A DNA stretch of 28,592 bases from a virus, in the IMG/VR virus record IMGVR_UViG_3300036832_000102, positions 1 through 28,592 of that record, one strand, 5' to 3'. A program made the position numbers and the translations under genes. Below the pieces are notes generated by a model that was not told where the DNA came from, did no database searches, and saw nothing but the letters and a program-made list of their open reading frames with translations. Of the stretch, positions 5,424 to 13,846 are shown in pieces; within the stretch, counting starts at the first letter, position 1, and the number at the start of each line of letters is the position of its first letter.

Positions 5424-5686
5424 TGGCGTTCGCAGGTGGTAGTGTTCAGTATGGCGCAGCAGGCACGTATACGCTGCCACTGGCTGTTGATGCGGCTGGT
5501 AACAATCCTGCCTTCACATTGTACTCGCACTTGCAGACAAGTGGCACAGGCACGATAGCGTTCGACAATGTGCCTATTGTAATCACTGTTCCTGCTGCAC
5601 CTGTTGTGCTGGCGATCCCACCGGCTGCTCGGTTGATTACACTCACTGGCACACCGAGTGTAGTGCTAGGCAACATGGCAGGATGA
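5423..5686 (+). CDS. Small beta-rich protein, 87 residues
   Basis: Not recognised. The start overlaps the previous stop (TGATG), with GGGAG 7 bases upstream. The sequence is almost free of charge and alternates small, Thr and Val/Ile residues (YTLPLAVDAAGNN, TIAFDNVPIVITVPAAPVV, RLITLTGTPSVVLG), which predicts an all-beta, immunoglobulin-like fold such as capsid decoration or head-fibre proteins show. No cysteine, no catalytic motif. It sits between the terminase small subunit candidate and the inserted HNH gene. Confidence 0.7.
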   Translation: MAFAGGSVQYGAAGTYTLPLAVDAAGNNPAFTLYSHLQTSGTGTIAFDNVPIVITVPAAPVVLAIPPAARLITLTGTPSVVLGNMAG

Positions 5687-5701
5687 CATAGGAGATTACG
5701 T

Positions 5702-6136
5702 ATGCCGATGCAAGCGGTAGCATGGGAAGAGTATTACGTTCCAGAGCCTAACTCTGGATGTTGGTTGTGGGACAGGAGAACTGATTGGGATGGTTATGGG
5801 ATAATAAAGCGGAATAGGACATCACACCGAGCACACAGACTTATGTGGACACAGACACATGGACCAATCCCTGAAGGGACACTCGTTTGTCATACTTGTG
5901 ATATTCCTTCCTGTGTGAATCCAGACCACTTATTCCTTGGCACGTACAAAGAAAACTCAGAAGACATGGTACGCAAAGGACGTAAGCTGCGTCCTTTCGA
6001 TGTATATAGTCATTGTGTTAATGGACACGAACTGACCGATGACAATATATACATTGTGCCCCGCACAGGTAAAAGGCAGTGCCGTCTGTGTCAATATGAA
6101 GTCAATCAACGACGCTGGGAAGCAGGATTGCGGTAG
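5702..6136 (+). CDS. Free-standing HNH endonuclease, 144 residues
   Basis: A mobile homing-type endonuclease. The HNH core is clear: GCWLW at about 19-23, DGYG at 30-33, AHRLMW at 44-49, then CHTCD at 63-67 and [10 protein letters not shown] at 71-80, giving H64, N73 and H76 as the likely catalytic and metal-binding set with cysteines 63, 66 and 71 for zinc. A second zinc-binding site follows: C105, H109, C127, C130 (CVNGHEL and CRLC). It has its own ribosome binding site (GGAG, 7 bases before ATG) and breaks the stop-start overlap pattern of its neighbours. Arginine is often encoded by AGA/AGG here, unlike the CGT/CGC-rich genes around it, as expected for an inserted gene. It would cut DNA of related phages lacking it, near the terminase gene. 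Confidence 0.9.
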   Translation: MPMQAVAWEEYYVPEPNSGCWLWDRRTDWDGYGIIKRNRTSHRAHRLMWTQTHGPIPEGTLVCHTCDIPSCVNPDHLFLGTYKENSEDMVRKGRKLRPFDVYSHCVNGHELTDDNIYIVPRTGKRQCRLCQYEVNQRRWEAGLR

Positions 6137-6138
6137 AA

Positions 6139-7683
6139 ATGACTAAACGCTACCGCATAATAGAAAATGGGATGCACGATCGCTTTCATAAGTCGCAAGC
6201 GAAGGTGCAATTCATAGGCGGTGGGTTCGGGAACGGCAAAACCGCTGCGGCATGTGTCAAGGCACTGAAGCTGTGCAAGGACTACCCTGGCTGCAATGGA
6301 CTGATTGCACGTAGCACGTATCCCAAGCTGAACGACACGATACGGCGTGAGTTCTTGCAGTGGTGTCCTACGCACTGGATCAAGCGTATGCCTGCGCGAG
6401 ATGAGAACACGTTGTTGCTGAAGAACGGCAGCACTGTCAATTTCAGGTATGTAGCACAGAAGGGCAAGGAGACAGACGAGAGCAAGAGCAACTTGCTGTC
6501 TGCTACGTATGACTGGATCATTGTCGATCAGTTAGAAGACCCTGAGTTCAGCCACAAGGACTTCATGGACCTGATGGGTCGGTTGCGTGGTAACACTGAG
6601 TATGTCGGTGATGACCAGAGCATGCCACGCACTGGGCCTAAGTGGTTCATCGCTACACTCAACCCGACACGCAACTGGTGCTATCGAGAGATTATCAAGC
6701 CGCTGCACGACTTCAATCGTGGAGTGATGAGCGACAAACTATTGTGTCAGGTAGACAACGAGGGTAAACCAATCCTCAAGGATGGCAGGCCCACACCACT
6801 GATCGAGTTGTTCGAGGGCACGACGTTCGAGAACGTAGACAACGTTGGCGAGGATTACATCCGTGGCATGCTGGCAACGTATACGGGCTCTATGCGTGAT
6901 CGCTTTATTTATGGTAAGTGGGGCGCACTCAGTGGCTTGATCTACCCACAGTTCGATGAGGGATTGCATGTCCTACAGTACGATGCAGCCAAGGCTTATC
7001 TACGCACGCTCCGACTGTCAGGTTTCGCACCCACATGGTTCGAGGGATACGATCACGGACTGTCTCGACACAGTTGCTACGGTCTGTTCTATGCCGATGA
7101 TGACGGCAATGCAATACTGCTTGATGGGTTCCGCATTGCTGAGCTTACAATCGCTGGTGCTGTTAAACTCATACATGAGATACGTGTCAGGCATGGCGTC
7201 GTCTCGGATGAGGTAGCGCCGATCTATGCTGATCCTGATGTGTTCAGGCGCAAGACAGGCAACAGCAAGACAGTTGGCGAGACAGTCGCAGGCATGTTCC
7301 AAGAAGAGGGCGTGCGTATGCAGCGTGGCAACAATGACATCAGCAGTGGCATTGCCAAGAACTGGCAGTATCTAGCACCGCTGCCTATGCATGAGCATCC
7401 CATTACTGGCTTGCGTGGTTCACCGTACTTCTACGTGTGCGACTCGTGCCAGTGGTTCATCGATGAGATCGCTGAGTACTACTTCCAGCGTGATGGTAGC
7501 GATGAGACAACTGACAAGCCGTTAGGGCGCAATGACCATGCGATGGACATGTGGAAGTATGCAATGAGCAATCGGCCTAAGCTGGCACGGTTCATGGGTG
7601 CACCTGACCAAGCACCTGCATGGATGGCATGGCATGAGATCGAGCGTAAGAAAGACAGCAAGGTGAAAGCGAGACACAAGTAA
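6139..7683 (+). CDS. terL: Terminase large subunit, 514 residues
   Basis: The packaging motor ATPase and headful/end-forming nuclease. Walker A is GGGFGNGKT at 27-35; the Walker B strand is WIIVDQLED at 126-134 with D130 and the likely catalytic acid E133 (a VDQxE form instead of the common DE); the coupling motif is ATLNP at 172-176. YGKWGALSG (258-266) marks the passage to the RNase H-like nuclease, whose acidic residues are D305 (GYDHG), D365/D367 (YADPD) and D466/D470 (NDHAMD). Length is normal for the family. It starts two bases after the HNH stop and partners with the candidate small subunit at 4830-5423 and the portal downstream. Its stop overlaps the start of a tiny membrane protein gene (TAATG). 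Confidence 0.95.
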   Translation: MTKRYRIIENGMHDRFHKSQAKVQFIGGGFGNGKTAAACVKALKLCKDYPGCNGLIARSTYPKLNDTIRREFLQWCPTHWIKRMPARDENTLLLKNGSTVNFRYVAQKGKETDESKSNLLSATYDWIIVDQLEDPEFSHKDFMDLMGRLRGNTEYVGDDQSMPRTGPKWFIATLNPTRNWCYREIIKPLHDFNRGVMSDKLLCQVDNEGKPILKDGRPTPLIELFEGTTFENVDNVGEDYIRGMLATYTGSMRDRFIYGKWGALSGLIYPQFDEGLHVLQYDAAKAYLRTLRLSGFAPTWFEGYDHGLSRHSCYGLFYADDDGNAILLDGFRIAELTIAGAVKLIHEIRVRHGVVSDEVAPIYADPDVFRRKTGNSKTVGETVAGMFQEEGVRMQRGNNDISSGIAKNWQYLAPLPMHEHPITGLRGSPYFYVCDSCQWFIDEIAEYYFQRDGSDETTDKPLGRNDHAMDMWKYAMSNRPKLARFMGAPDQAPAWMAWHEIERKKDSKVKARHK

Positions 7684-7859
7684 TGGGCGTGATCCTAGTC
7701 GTGCTGCTTATCATCTTGCTCGTTGGTGGTGGTGGCTTTTGGTACTATGGTGCACCTGCACCTGGATACAATCCTATTAGCATCATCTTGCTGGTGGTTG
7801 TGTTGTTGCTTCTGTTCGGTCTAATTGGTGGGCCGCACTTCGGTCTGTATCATTGGTGA
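7683..7859 (+). CDS. Tiny two-helix membrane protein, 58 residues (DUF3309-like)
   Basis: A short gene fills the gap between terminase and portal. It starts on the terminase stop (TAATG) and ends with TGA at 7857-7859, four bases before the portal ATG. The product has two strongly hydrophobic stretches, residues 3-14 (VILVVLLIILLV) and 33-48 (SIILLVVVLLLLFGLI), joined by a Gly/aromatic/Pro turn (GGGGFWYYGAPAPGYNP). This layout resembles the small DUF3309-type proteins of bacteria. The inner-membrane location is inferred from hydrophobicity. It could be a holin-like or other membrane-active protein, since no lysis gene is seen elsewhere in the window, but nothing in the sequence proves that. 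Confidence 0.75.
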   Translation: MGVILVVLLIILLVGGGGFWYYGAPAPGYNPISIILLVVVLLLLFGLIGGPHFGLYHW

Positions 7860-7863
7860 ACAC

Positions 7864-10170
7864 ATGAGCGGTACGTTTGAAGACGGCGATCCTATTGGTG
7901 GGCAGCAGAATGATGATCCGCTAGAGAACTCACTGGATCAGGCAGGTGTTGGTCTGCCACCTGAAGAAGCTGCACCGCCAGTGTATAAGGCTATGCCTGA
8001 CAGCAGGATACCTGTGTCGAGTAAGCGTGGGGGTGTGTGGAAGAGTAGAAAGGATACAGCACAGAAGTCCATGCAGGACTTGGTAGATGCATGGGATGAA
8101 GCGATCCGCTACTATAACATGGATCAGCAGAACCATCGTGATGGCACTGGTGTAGGTGGCACGCGTAGTGGTGGTGGCAGCACAAGTGGCAACAGGTTCC
8201 TTGCGCGTCGATTGAATGAGATGAACACCAGCACAGAGAACGTGGTGTTCGCTAATGTCAATGCACAGGTGCCTGAGCTTTATGCCAAGAACCCTGTAGT
8301 GTCTGTGACCACTGAGCCGAGCCAGAACCAGGGTGACCAAGAAGTTGGCGACACGATGGCTCGTGCGTTGCAGAAGCTAATCAATGCACTGTTCAGTATG
8401 AAGTATCCACCCGGCGTGAACATCAAGACCAAGGCCAAGAAGAACGTGGTCATCGCGTTGTTGACCAACATGGCTTGGTTCGAGGTTGGATACACACAGA
8501 AAGACAAGAGCAGTGAACAGGCAGTGCAGAACTTGGTTGATCTGTCTGCACAACTAGAGCAAGCAGCAGATGCTGAGGAGATACGAGAGATAGAAGGACA
8601 GCTTACTGCGCTGGAAGAGAAGGTAGAGTTCCTACAGCCTAGCGGTCCGTATGTGCGTATTAGGATGCCGCATCAGGTGTTACGTGATCCTAACAGCAGT
8701 GATCCCTACCTGAGCGATTGCAACTGGATGATGATTGAGGACATGCTGCCGACTGAGTACATCAATGCAATCTATGCCGAAGATGACGATGACAGTGATG
8801 AGAACATCTCTATCTTCGAGCCGACGCATGTACTGAACAGTGGTAGCAGCGTCAGTGGCAACGATGAGTTCACACTGTTCAACAGTGATGACAACAGCTA
8901 CAATGCATATGGCTTTGAGACACAGGAGGCGTTCGACAAAGCCTGTCTCACCAAGGTCTGGTATGTGTGGGACAAGGTGACACGTCGGCTGGAGATGTAT
9001 GCAGACAACGATTGGAAATGGCCGATTTGGGTATGGGACGATCCTTATCAACTACAGGGGTTCTATCCTCTCACTCCGATGTGGTTCCATGATAGTCCCA
9101 CCTCGCTCTACGCCAAGGGAGAGGTTAGCTATTATCTCGATCAACAGGACCAGATTAACGAGATCAACGATGAGCGTCGTAGAGCACTGCTTTGGGCGCG
9201 GCGTAATATCTTCTATAACAAGAACAGTGGACTGACACAGGAGACAATCGATCAGATACTCAAGGGGCCTGATGCAACTGCAACACCGATAGATGTGCCA
9301 GAGGGCGTTGATCCACAGAAGATGGTGTTCTCGATCACGCCACCGAGCATGGGCTTCACACAGTTGTTCGACAAGGGTGATCTGTACAAGATCATCGATC
9401 GCATTGCAGCTACGAGTGAAGTAGAGCGCGGCGGTGAGTTCAAGACGAACACAACGAACAAGGCCATCGACTACTATAGTAGCATGGGCAACTTGCGTAT
9501 GGACATGCGCCTCGATGCAATAGAGGACGCGCTAGGAGACATAGGGTGGAAGCTGGCACAGTTGTGTCTGCGCTTCATGGATGTGGACACGGCTACTGCA
9601 TTGATTGGCATGGACGTGTCTGAGTTCTGGCGTCCGCTAGACAACCTACGTGACTTTGCACGCATGTCACTGACAGTGGTTGGTGGCAGCACACAGAAGC
9701 TGACTACGCAGCAGAAGAAGCAAGAAGCAGTGCAGGTCGGACAGATGCTGTCGCAGTACGTGAGGGCGGCGCCGGCTACTGCACTCAAGGTATCGTTGAA
9801 CATGCTCAGCAAAGCGTTCGACGACTTCATGATTAGTAAGGAAGACTGGGACGCTATCGATGCAGAAGTGCAGAAGATGGCACAGTCACAGCAAGGTGGT
9901 GCGCCGGGTCAACCCGGCATGCCTAGTGGTGCGCCTCCCCCAGGACAGCCCGTGGCTGGCGGTGCGCCCGGTGCACCACCGGCAGGTGGTGGTATGCTCG
10001 CAACCATTGTTCAAGCAATGCAGCAGTTGCCACCACCTGTTCTACAAGCGATTGGTAGCGCACTAGCACAAGGCGTGCCACCAGCGCAGATATTCCAGCA
10101 ACTGCTTGCGTCACAGGCACATGGTGGTGCACCATCCGGTGGGCAAGCACCACAAGGTCAAGTAGCATGA
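7864..10170 (+). CDS. Portal protein, 768 residues
   Basis: Forms the dodecameric ring at the capsid vertex through which DNA enters and leaves. Start chosen at 7864 (MSGTFEDGD); a longer frame from 7825 would overlap the small membrane protein gene. After an acidic flexible N-terminus (about 1-50) comes the portal body, with NRFLARRLNEMN and FANVNAQVPELYAKNP at about 117-145, a heptad-like coiled-coil helix at about 223-260 (LSAQLEQAADAEEI), an aromatic and acidic middle (KWPIWVWDDPYQ, about 381-392) and helical crown segments. From about 675 the tail is Gly/Pro/Gln-rich and probably disordered. Length is in the range of the long podovirus portals. Position directly after terminase and before scaffold and capsid supports the call. 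Stop overlaps the next start (ATGA). Confidence 0.85.
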   Translation: MSGTFEDGDPIGGQQNDDPLENSLDQAGVGLPPEEAAPPVYKAMPDSRIPVSSKRGGVWKSRKDTAQKSMQDLVDAWDEAIRYYNMDQQNHRDGTGVGGTRSGGGSTSGNRFLARRLNEMNTSTENVVFANVNAQVPELYAKNPVVSVTTEPSQNQGDQEVGDTMARALQKLINALFSMKYPPGVNIKTKAKKNVVIALLTNMAWFEVGYTQKDKSSEQAVQNLVDLSAQLEQAADAEEIREIEGQLTALEEKVEFLQPSGPYVRIRMPHQVLRDPNSSDPYLSDCNWMMIEDMLPTEYINAIYAEDDDDSDENISIFEPTHVLNSGSSVSGNDEFTLFNSDDNSYNAYGFETQEAFDKACLTKVWYVWDKVTRRLEMYADNDWKWPIWVWDDPYQLQGFYPLTPMWFHDSPTSLYAKGEVSYYLDQQDQINEINDERRRALLWARRNIFYNKNSGLTQETIDQILKGPDATATPIDVPEGVDPQKMVFSITPPSMGFTQLFDKGDLYKIIDRIAATSEVERGGEFKTNTTNKAIDYYSSMGNLRMDMRLDAIEDALGDIGWKLAQLCLRFMDVDTATALIGMDVSEFWRPLDNLRDFARMSLTVVGGSTQKLTTQQKKQEAVQVGQMLSQYVRAAPATALKVSLNMLSKAFDDFMISKEDWDAIDAEVQKMAQSQQGGAPGQPGMPSGAPPPGQPVAGGAPGAPPAGGGMLATIVQAMQQLPPPVLQAIGSALAQGVPPAQIFQQLLASQAHGGAPSGGQAPQGQVA

Positions 10171-10352
10171 GCGCAAAGAAAGAGCTTGTCGATCTAGCGG
10201 CAACGTTAGTCGGCGAGACAGAGAAAGCATACAAGTTCGACGTTGGCAAAGAAGAACATGTGTGGCTTCCTAAGTCCCAATGCGAGTGGGACAAAGATGC
10301 AAAGGAAGTAACCTTGCCAATGTGGTTAGCTACGGATAAAGGGCTTGTGTGA
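10167..10352 (+). CDS. Small conserved-type protein, 61 residues
   Basis: No function assigned. It begins inside the portal stop (ATGA) with AAGG 9 bases upstream. The sequence follows a pattern seen in short phage and bacterial proteins: GETEKAYKFDVG, then HVWLPKSQCEWD, then a strand (KEVTLPMWLA) and an ending DKGLV. The repeated strand pattern suggests a small beta domain with one helix; the WLPKSQ core is the most recognisable piece. It sits between portal and scaffold and overlaps the scaffold start (TGATG), so it is made in step with head proteins. Confidence 0.75.
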   Translation: MSAKKELVDLAATLVGETEKAYKFDVGKEEHVWLPKSQCEWDKDAKEVTLPMWLATDKGLV

Positions 10353-11401
10353 TGAGCGGAACAGAAGACAGCATACTTGGTACTATTCCTGACTTTCAGG
10401 AGGATAGCGGTGGTGAAGCGACGGGCGGCGAGACTGGCGGCAGCACGCAAGGCGGTGAGAGTTCCGGTAGTGAAGGCCGATCCTCAGCCCAACCTACACA
10501 GGCGGATACTGCTGGCAGCGCAGCACAACGTGCTCCGCAGGGCGCTGTTAGGCGTAGACACGACGGACTCATCGAGCAGCCCAACCCCAACAATCCTAAT
10601 ACCCGTGATCTAGTCGATCCGGTTAGTGGGCGTGTAGTTGCACAAGGTGGCATCGAACGTAGGATATACGAAGATAGCCAGCGCACGATGCGTGAGAATA
10701 ACACGCTGCAACAGCGTGTGCGTGGACTAGAGGGTGCACTGCGTTCGTCGAACGAGGTAGTGCACGAGGCAGCAAGGCTTGGCGTGCAGCCAGAGGACCA
10801 GAAGATAGCCATACGTGTGATGGCTGACTTCATGCGTGATCCTGTTAGGACACTGCAAGGTCTGGTAGAGGAAGTTAAGAGCAAGGGCTACCAGATACCG
10901 TTCCTGGCTGAAGGCATCAATCCAGGTATGGACATGCAAGCGTTGTCACGCATGATCGACGCTAAGCTGCATCCGATAACGAACCAGCACATGCAGCAAG
11001 CGCAGATGGTGCAACAGCGCCAAGCTGCCGAGCGTGACCTCAATCAGTTCATCGATGAGAACCAAGAGGCCAACGCGAACCTTGACGTGCTTGCAGAAAT
11101 GTTGCAGGCTCAGCCGAACCTGCCGCTTCAGTCGGCCTATACGAAGATGATTCGTTGGGCGCACGAGAACGGCCTCGATTGGACGCAGCCACTAAAGGCA
11201 CAGATTGCCGCGCTGCGCCAACAGCAGACTACTCCCCAGCCACAAGTTGAAACGCGCCCACTGCCAACTAGGCGCAGTGTGAACCAAGCAGGCACCGCTC
11301 GTATGAACGGTGCAGGTGCTCAGCAGCAGTTCAGCGAGAATGCATCGTGGGCGGACATCATTCGCAGTGCGATGCAAGAGAGTGGTGGACAACTTAACTG
11401 A
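10352..11401 (+). CDS. Probable capsid scaffolding protein, 349 residues
   Basis: Likely guides coat assembly and leaves before DNA fills the head. Position between portal and major capsid is the classical place. The N-terminal 80 residues are acidic, Gly/Ser/Thr-rich and disordered; a long helical, coiled-coil-like stretch follows at about 101-145 (RTMRENNTLQQRVRGLEGAL), more Gln/Ala-rich helix at about 205-250 (HMQQAQMVQQRQAAERDL), and a short helical end (SWADIIRSAMQES, about 331-343) that could be the coat-binding tip. No protease motif is visible. The ATG at 10352 is preferred over GTG at 10349 because it forms the usual TGATG overlap, with AAGGG 8 bases upstream. Confidence 0.75.
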   Translation: MSGTEDSILGTIPDFQEDSGGEATGGETGGSTQGGESSGSEGRSSAQPTQADTAGSAAQRAPQGAVRRRHDGLIEQPNPNNPNTRDLVDPVSGRVVAQGGIERRIYEDSQRTMRENNTLQQRVRGLEGALRSSNEVVHEAARLGVQPEDQKIAIRVMADFMRDPVRTLQGLVEEVKSKGYQIPFLAEGINPGMDMQALSRMIDAKLHPITNQHMQQAQMVQQRQAAERDLNQFIDENQEANANLDVLAEMLQAQPNLPLQSAYTKMIRWAHENGLDWTQPLKAQIAALRQQQTTPQPQVETRPLPTRRSVNQAGTARMNGAGAQQQFSENASWADIIRSAMQESGGQLN

Positions 11402-11412
11402 TGGAGTAGTCA

Positions 11413-12381
11413 ATGCCTGTTGGAACAATCGTCCCGGCTGTTGCAGACGTTCTGCACAGCACGTTGACGAAGAGTAGACGTAAGTTGGTTATGGCATCGA
11501 TCAAGAGCAACGCGCTGATGGCGTGGGTGTTCAGCAATGATCGAGTGGAGTACGAGGATGGTGGTTACAACATCACCAATCCGCTGACTGTTGGACGTAA
11601 CCCCAACGTCACATCGTACAACTACTACATGCCACTGCCGGTCAATCAGACTGATGAGTTCGACACGGTTGAGTATGGGTACAGCCGTGTAGCTGGCAGT
11701 GTTATCATCAGCGATCAGGAGCAGGACGAGAACAACGGTGCTGCTGCTATCTTCAAGCTGATGAAGGAGAAGATGAACGTCCTTGAAGAGAGCATCAAGG
11801 ACAAGTTCTCGCAGTACTTGTATGCAGTGGGTGGTGGCACGGACCCTCTCGGATTGGGCAGTGTGCTGCCCACGAACCCGACAGTTGGCACACTTGGCGG
11901 GATCAACCGTGCGACGCAGCCACAGTGGCGCACTTCTGCTTACTTGTTTGCGGGTGGAATGGATAGCACGAACATCGAAGAAGTGTTCGATGATGTGCTC
12001 ATGGACTTGACGCTGAAAGGCGACAAGCCAAGCGTGATTCTTGCTGGTCGCAACATCTACCGCATGTATCGTCAGGCTGTGCGCGACAAGATGACCATAC
12101 CACTGAGTGAGGGCAAGGCTGGCAAACGCATGTTCGATCTTGGCTTCGAGGGCGTGCTGCACAATGGCATCCCCATCTTGTATGATGAGGACTGTCCGGT
12201 AGCGTATGCCTACTTCATCAATGACACGTATCTGCGCTTGCACATGCTTCGTGGCGTTAATATGAAGGTCAAAGAGCTTGTGGCTCCGTGGAATGTCGAT
12301 GCTGTAGGTTCCAGAGTAGTCTGGCAAGGGCAATGGTGTTTGTGGAGGGCTTATCGTACCCACGGTGTCCTTACGAATTAG
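11413..12381 (+). CDS. Major capsid protein, HK97-like, 322 residues
   Basis: The coat subunit. The size, position after scaffold and internal pattern fit a HK97-fold capsid protein: an N-terminal arm, then a region with TNPLTVGRNPNV and EFDTVEYGYSRVAG, a long spine-type helix at about 116-140 (AIFKLMKEKMNVLEESIKDKF), a central domain, and the C-terminal strand-rich part ending with RVVWQGQWCLWRAYR. No N-terminal protease-processing pattern is evident. Unlike most neighbours it does not overlap the previous gene: an 11-base gap carries GGAG 6 bases before the ATG, as expected for the most abundant virion protein. Long antisense frames across it are shadows. Confidence 0.85.
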   Translation: MPVGTIVPAVADVLHSTLTKSRRKLVMASIKSNALMAWVFSNDRVEYEDGGYNITNPLTVGRNPNVTSYNYYMPLPVNQTDEFDTVEYGYSRVAGSVIISDQEQDENNGAAAIFKLMKEKMNVLEESIKDKFSQYLYAVGGGTDPLGLGSVLPTNPTVGTLGGINRATQPQWRTSAYLFAGGMDSTNIEEVFDDVLMDLTLKGDKPSVILAGRNIYRMYRQAVRDKMTIPLSEGKAGKRMFDLGFEGVLHNGIPILYDEDCPVAYAYFINDTYLRLHMLRGVNMKVKELVAPWNVDAVGSRVVWQGQWCLWRAYRTHGVLTN

Positions 12382-12390
12382 GAGAGTGTG

Positions 12391-12705
12391 ATGAGTGATA
12401 AGCATGAGCACGACAAAGCTGCGGCAGATAAGGCTGCGGCAGACAAGGATGCACGTGAGCGTGATGAATTGAACAAGCTCGATCCGTCGCATCCGCACCC
12501 GGTGACGGATGAGACGACATACACTACGCCAGCGGTACATGATGCACGTGTGACGCATCCAGTGATGTCTGAAGAAGAAGAGAAGGATGCAGCGAAGAAA
12601 GCAGAGGCAGAGAAGAAGCCAGCACCAACGTCTGCACCTGCTACGCCAACGTCTGCTGCTGCTGCATCAGGTGGGCATACGAACAAGTCAGACACGCACC
12701 GATGA
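12391..12705 (+). CDS. Highly charged, disordered late protein, 104 residues
   Basis: Not recognised. The start at ATG 12391 is decided by AGGAG 6 bases upstream, which overlaps the capsid stop. The product is almost all charged and small residues: a tandem AADKAAADK repeat near the N-terminus, a His/Pro stretch (PSHPHPVTDE), an acidic-basic alternation (SEEEEKDAAKKAEAEKK, about 50-71) and an Ala/Ser/Thr/Pro tail. No fold is expected alone. Directly behind the capsid gene, it could coat or stabilise the head or help assembly; this is inference. Its stop overlaps the next start (ATGA). Confidence 0.75.
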   Translation: MSDKHEHDKAAADKAAADKDARERDELNKLDPSHPHPVTDETTYTTPAVHDARVTHPVMSEEEEKDAAKKAEAEKKPAPTSAPATPTSAAAASGGHTNKSDTHR

Positions 12706-13109
12706 GCGGCTCGCGTGACTTCAAGCCAACGTTCCAAGCTGAGCGTGTGACTGGTAAGTTTAAGCGCACTGTCATGCACATTGTAGAGGATGTGCGTGAG
12801 GTTGGTCCGCTGAAGAACAAGCAGATCATCGCACGTAGGCTTGAGACAATCGAGGAAGAGTTCAACGAAGGCTACATGGTCTACTTCCCACAAGGCCACA
12901 GCATGTTCATCGCTGCTGACGACACTGAGCAATTGCTACGTGTCGGTGTAACGAAGCAGCCACAGATGGTGGACATGGAGAGTGGTGAGATTGTGCCCAA
13001 TGACTACAATCTCAGCCCGAAGGAGATCGTGGAGCGTAAACAGTTGAACAGGCCACGACCGGCAATGCACGGTGGGTTGTCTGCGATTGAGCAAGGAGAG
13101 ATTGAGTAA
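12702..13109 (+). CDS. Unknown head-region protein, 135 residues
   Basis: Not recognised. It starts within the previous stop (ATGA) without a clear ribosome binding site, so it probably depends on coupling. The sequence is well mixed and looks folded: basic N-terminus (KFKRTVMHIVEDVREVG), a helix (KQIIARRLETIEEEFNEG, about 42-60), a strand pair (YMVYFPQGHSMFIAADD) and a polar tail ending in acidic residues. Location between capsid and the 225-residue beta-rich protein suggests a minor head or connector role. Confidence 0.7.
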   Translation: MSGSRDFKPTFQAERVTGKFKRTVMHIVEDVREVGPLKNKQIIARRLETIEEEFNEGYMVYFPQGHSMFIAADDTEQLLRVGVTKQPQMVDMESGEIVPNDYNLSPKEIVERKQLNRPRPAMHGGLSAIEQGEIE

Positions 13110-13786
13110 TGCCAAACGTGATGGCTACACCGACGAACTTTCAGCGTCGGATCAGCACGTATGTTCCTGCAATGGCATACAGTGCTGACGTGAACTACAA
13201 CGGTGCAACGCGCGTGAGCTTTGGTGCACCTGCGGCTGGTGTTGCGAACAACATTGCGAACGCACTGAGCATCAATGCTGCTGGTAGTAGTGATCTGAGC
13301 AGCGTGCCACAGATCGCTGATCCGTTCGGTCGCAACATCGTTGTGGTGGCGAGCGGTGCATCGACAGCTACGATCACGGTGATCGGTGGTGATTACACTG
13401 GTCAGGCCATGCAGGAGACGTTCACTGCGAATGGCACCACGCCTGTTCCTGGCAACAAGGCATGGAAGTGGTTTAGCAGTGTGACCTACACAGGCAGTGC
13501 TGGTGTGACTATCAACATCGGCACAGGTGCCAAGCTCGGTCTGCCATACAAGACCGTGCGTGTTGGCTATGAGATCGCAGCAGGTGTTGTTGCAGCAGCG
13601 GGCACGTTGCAGCCGCCGTCGCTTGTCGATCCGCAGACAGCGACGACGAACGATCCGCGTGGCATGTATACACCGACTACGGCACTGAATGGTAGCACGA
13701 TCATCAGTGCGTCGTGTGACTGTGTGAATGACATCAACACGGCCAACCATGGTGGTCTGCTCGGCATCGCACAGTTTGGTGGTTGA
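13109..13786 (+). CDS. Beta-rich structural protein, 225 residues, possible head decoration
   Basis: Function inferred only. After about 25 residues the sequence is dominated by Ala, Gly, Thr, Ser and Val in strand-like alternation (IVVVASGASTATITVIGGDY, about 76-95), with a motif MQETFTANGTTPVPG (about 101-115) and KAWKWFSSVTYTG, which resembles beta-sandwich proteins often found next to phage capsid genes. No enzymatic motif; one CDC cysteine pair near residue 203. Its start overlaps the previous stop (TAATG) with AAGGAG 10 bases upstream. It ends the head block: a long hairpin and a fresh ribosome binding site separate it from the adaptor gene. Confidence 0.7.
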   Translation: MPNVMATPTNFQRRISTYVPAMAYSADVNYNGATRVSFGAPAAGVANNIANALSINAAGSSDLSSVPQIADPFGRNIVVVASGASTATITVIGGDYTGQAMQETFTANGTTPVPGNKAWKWFSSVTYTGSAGVTINIGTGAKLGLPYKTVRVGYEIAAGVVAAAGTLQPPSLVDPQTATTNDPRGMYTPTTALNGSTIISASCDCVNDINTANHGGLLGIAQFGG

Positions 13787-13809
13787 TCCACGCCAAGTTG
13801 TGTGTCGGT

Positions 13810-13846
13810 AGGTAGCGCAGCAGGTTCCGCTCCTGTTGTGCTACCT
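13810..13846 (+). promoter_or_regulatory. 15-bp hairpin between head and tail gene blocks
   Basis: AGGTAGCGCAGCAGG (13810-13824) pairs with CCTGTTGTGCTACCT (13832-13846) with two G-T pairs and a 7-base loop. The following bases (ATTCGTGT) are not T-rich, so it is probably not an efficient terminator; an RNA processing site, partial terminator or mRNA-stabilising structure fits better. It occupies almost the whole 79-base gap, the longest in the late operon. Confidence 0.6.

Noticed and set aside
11410-12558. 382-codon leftward frame opposite the major capsid gene
   Set aside because: It is the antisense of a well-supported capsid gene, with His/Arg/Cys-rich composition and no ribosome binding site. 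It is long only because the capsid codon bias avoids stops in that phase.
13004-13750. 248-codon leftward frame opposite the 225-residue beta-rich gene
   Set aside because: Arg/Cys/Thr-rich shadow composition, no ribosome binding site, antisense to a gene in the coupled late chain.
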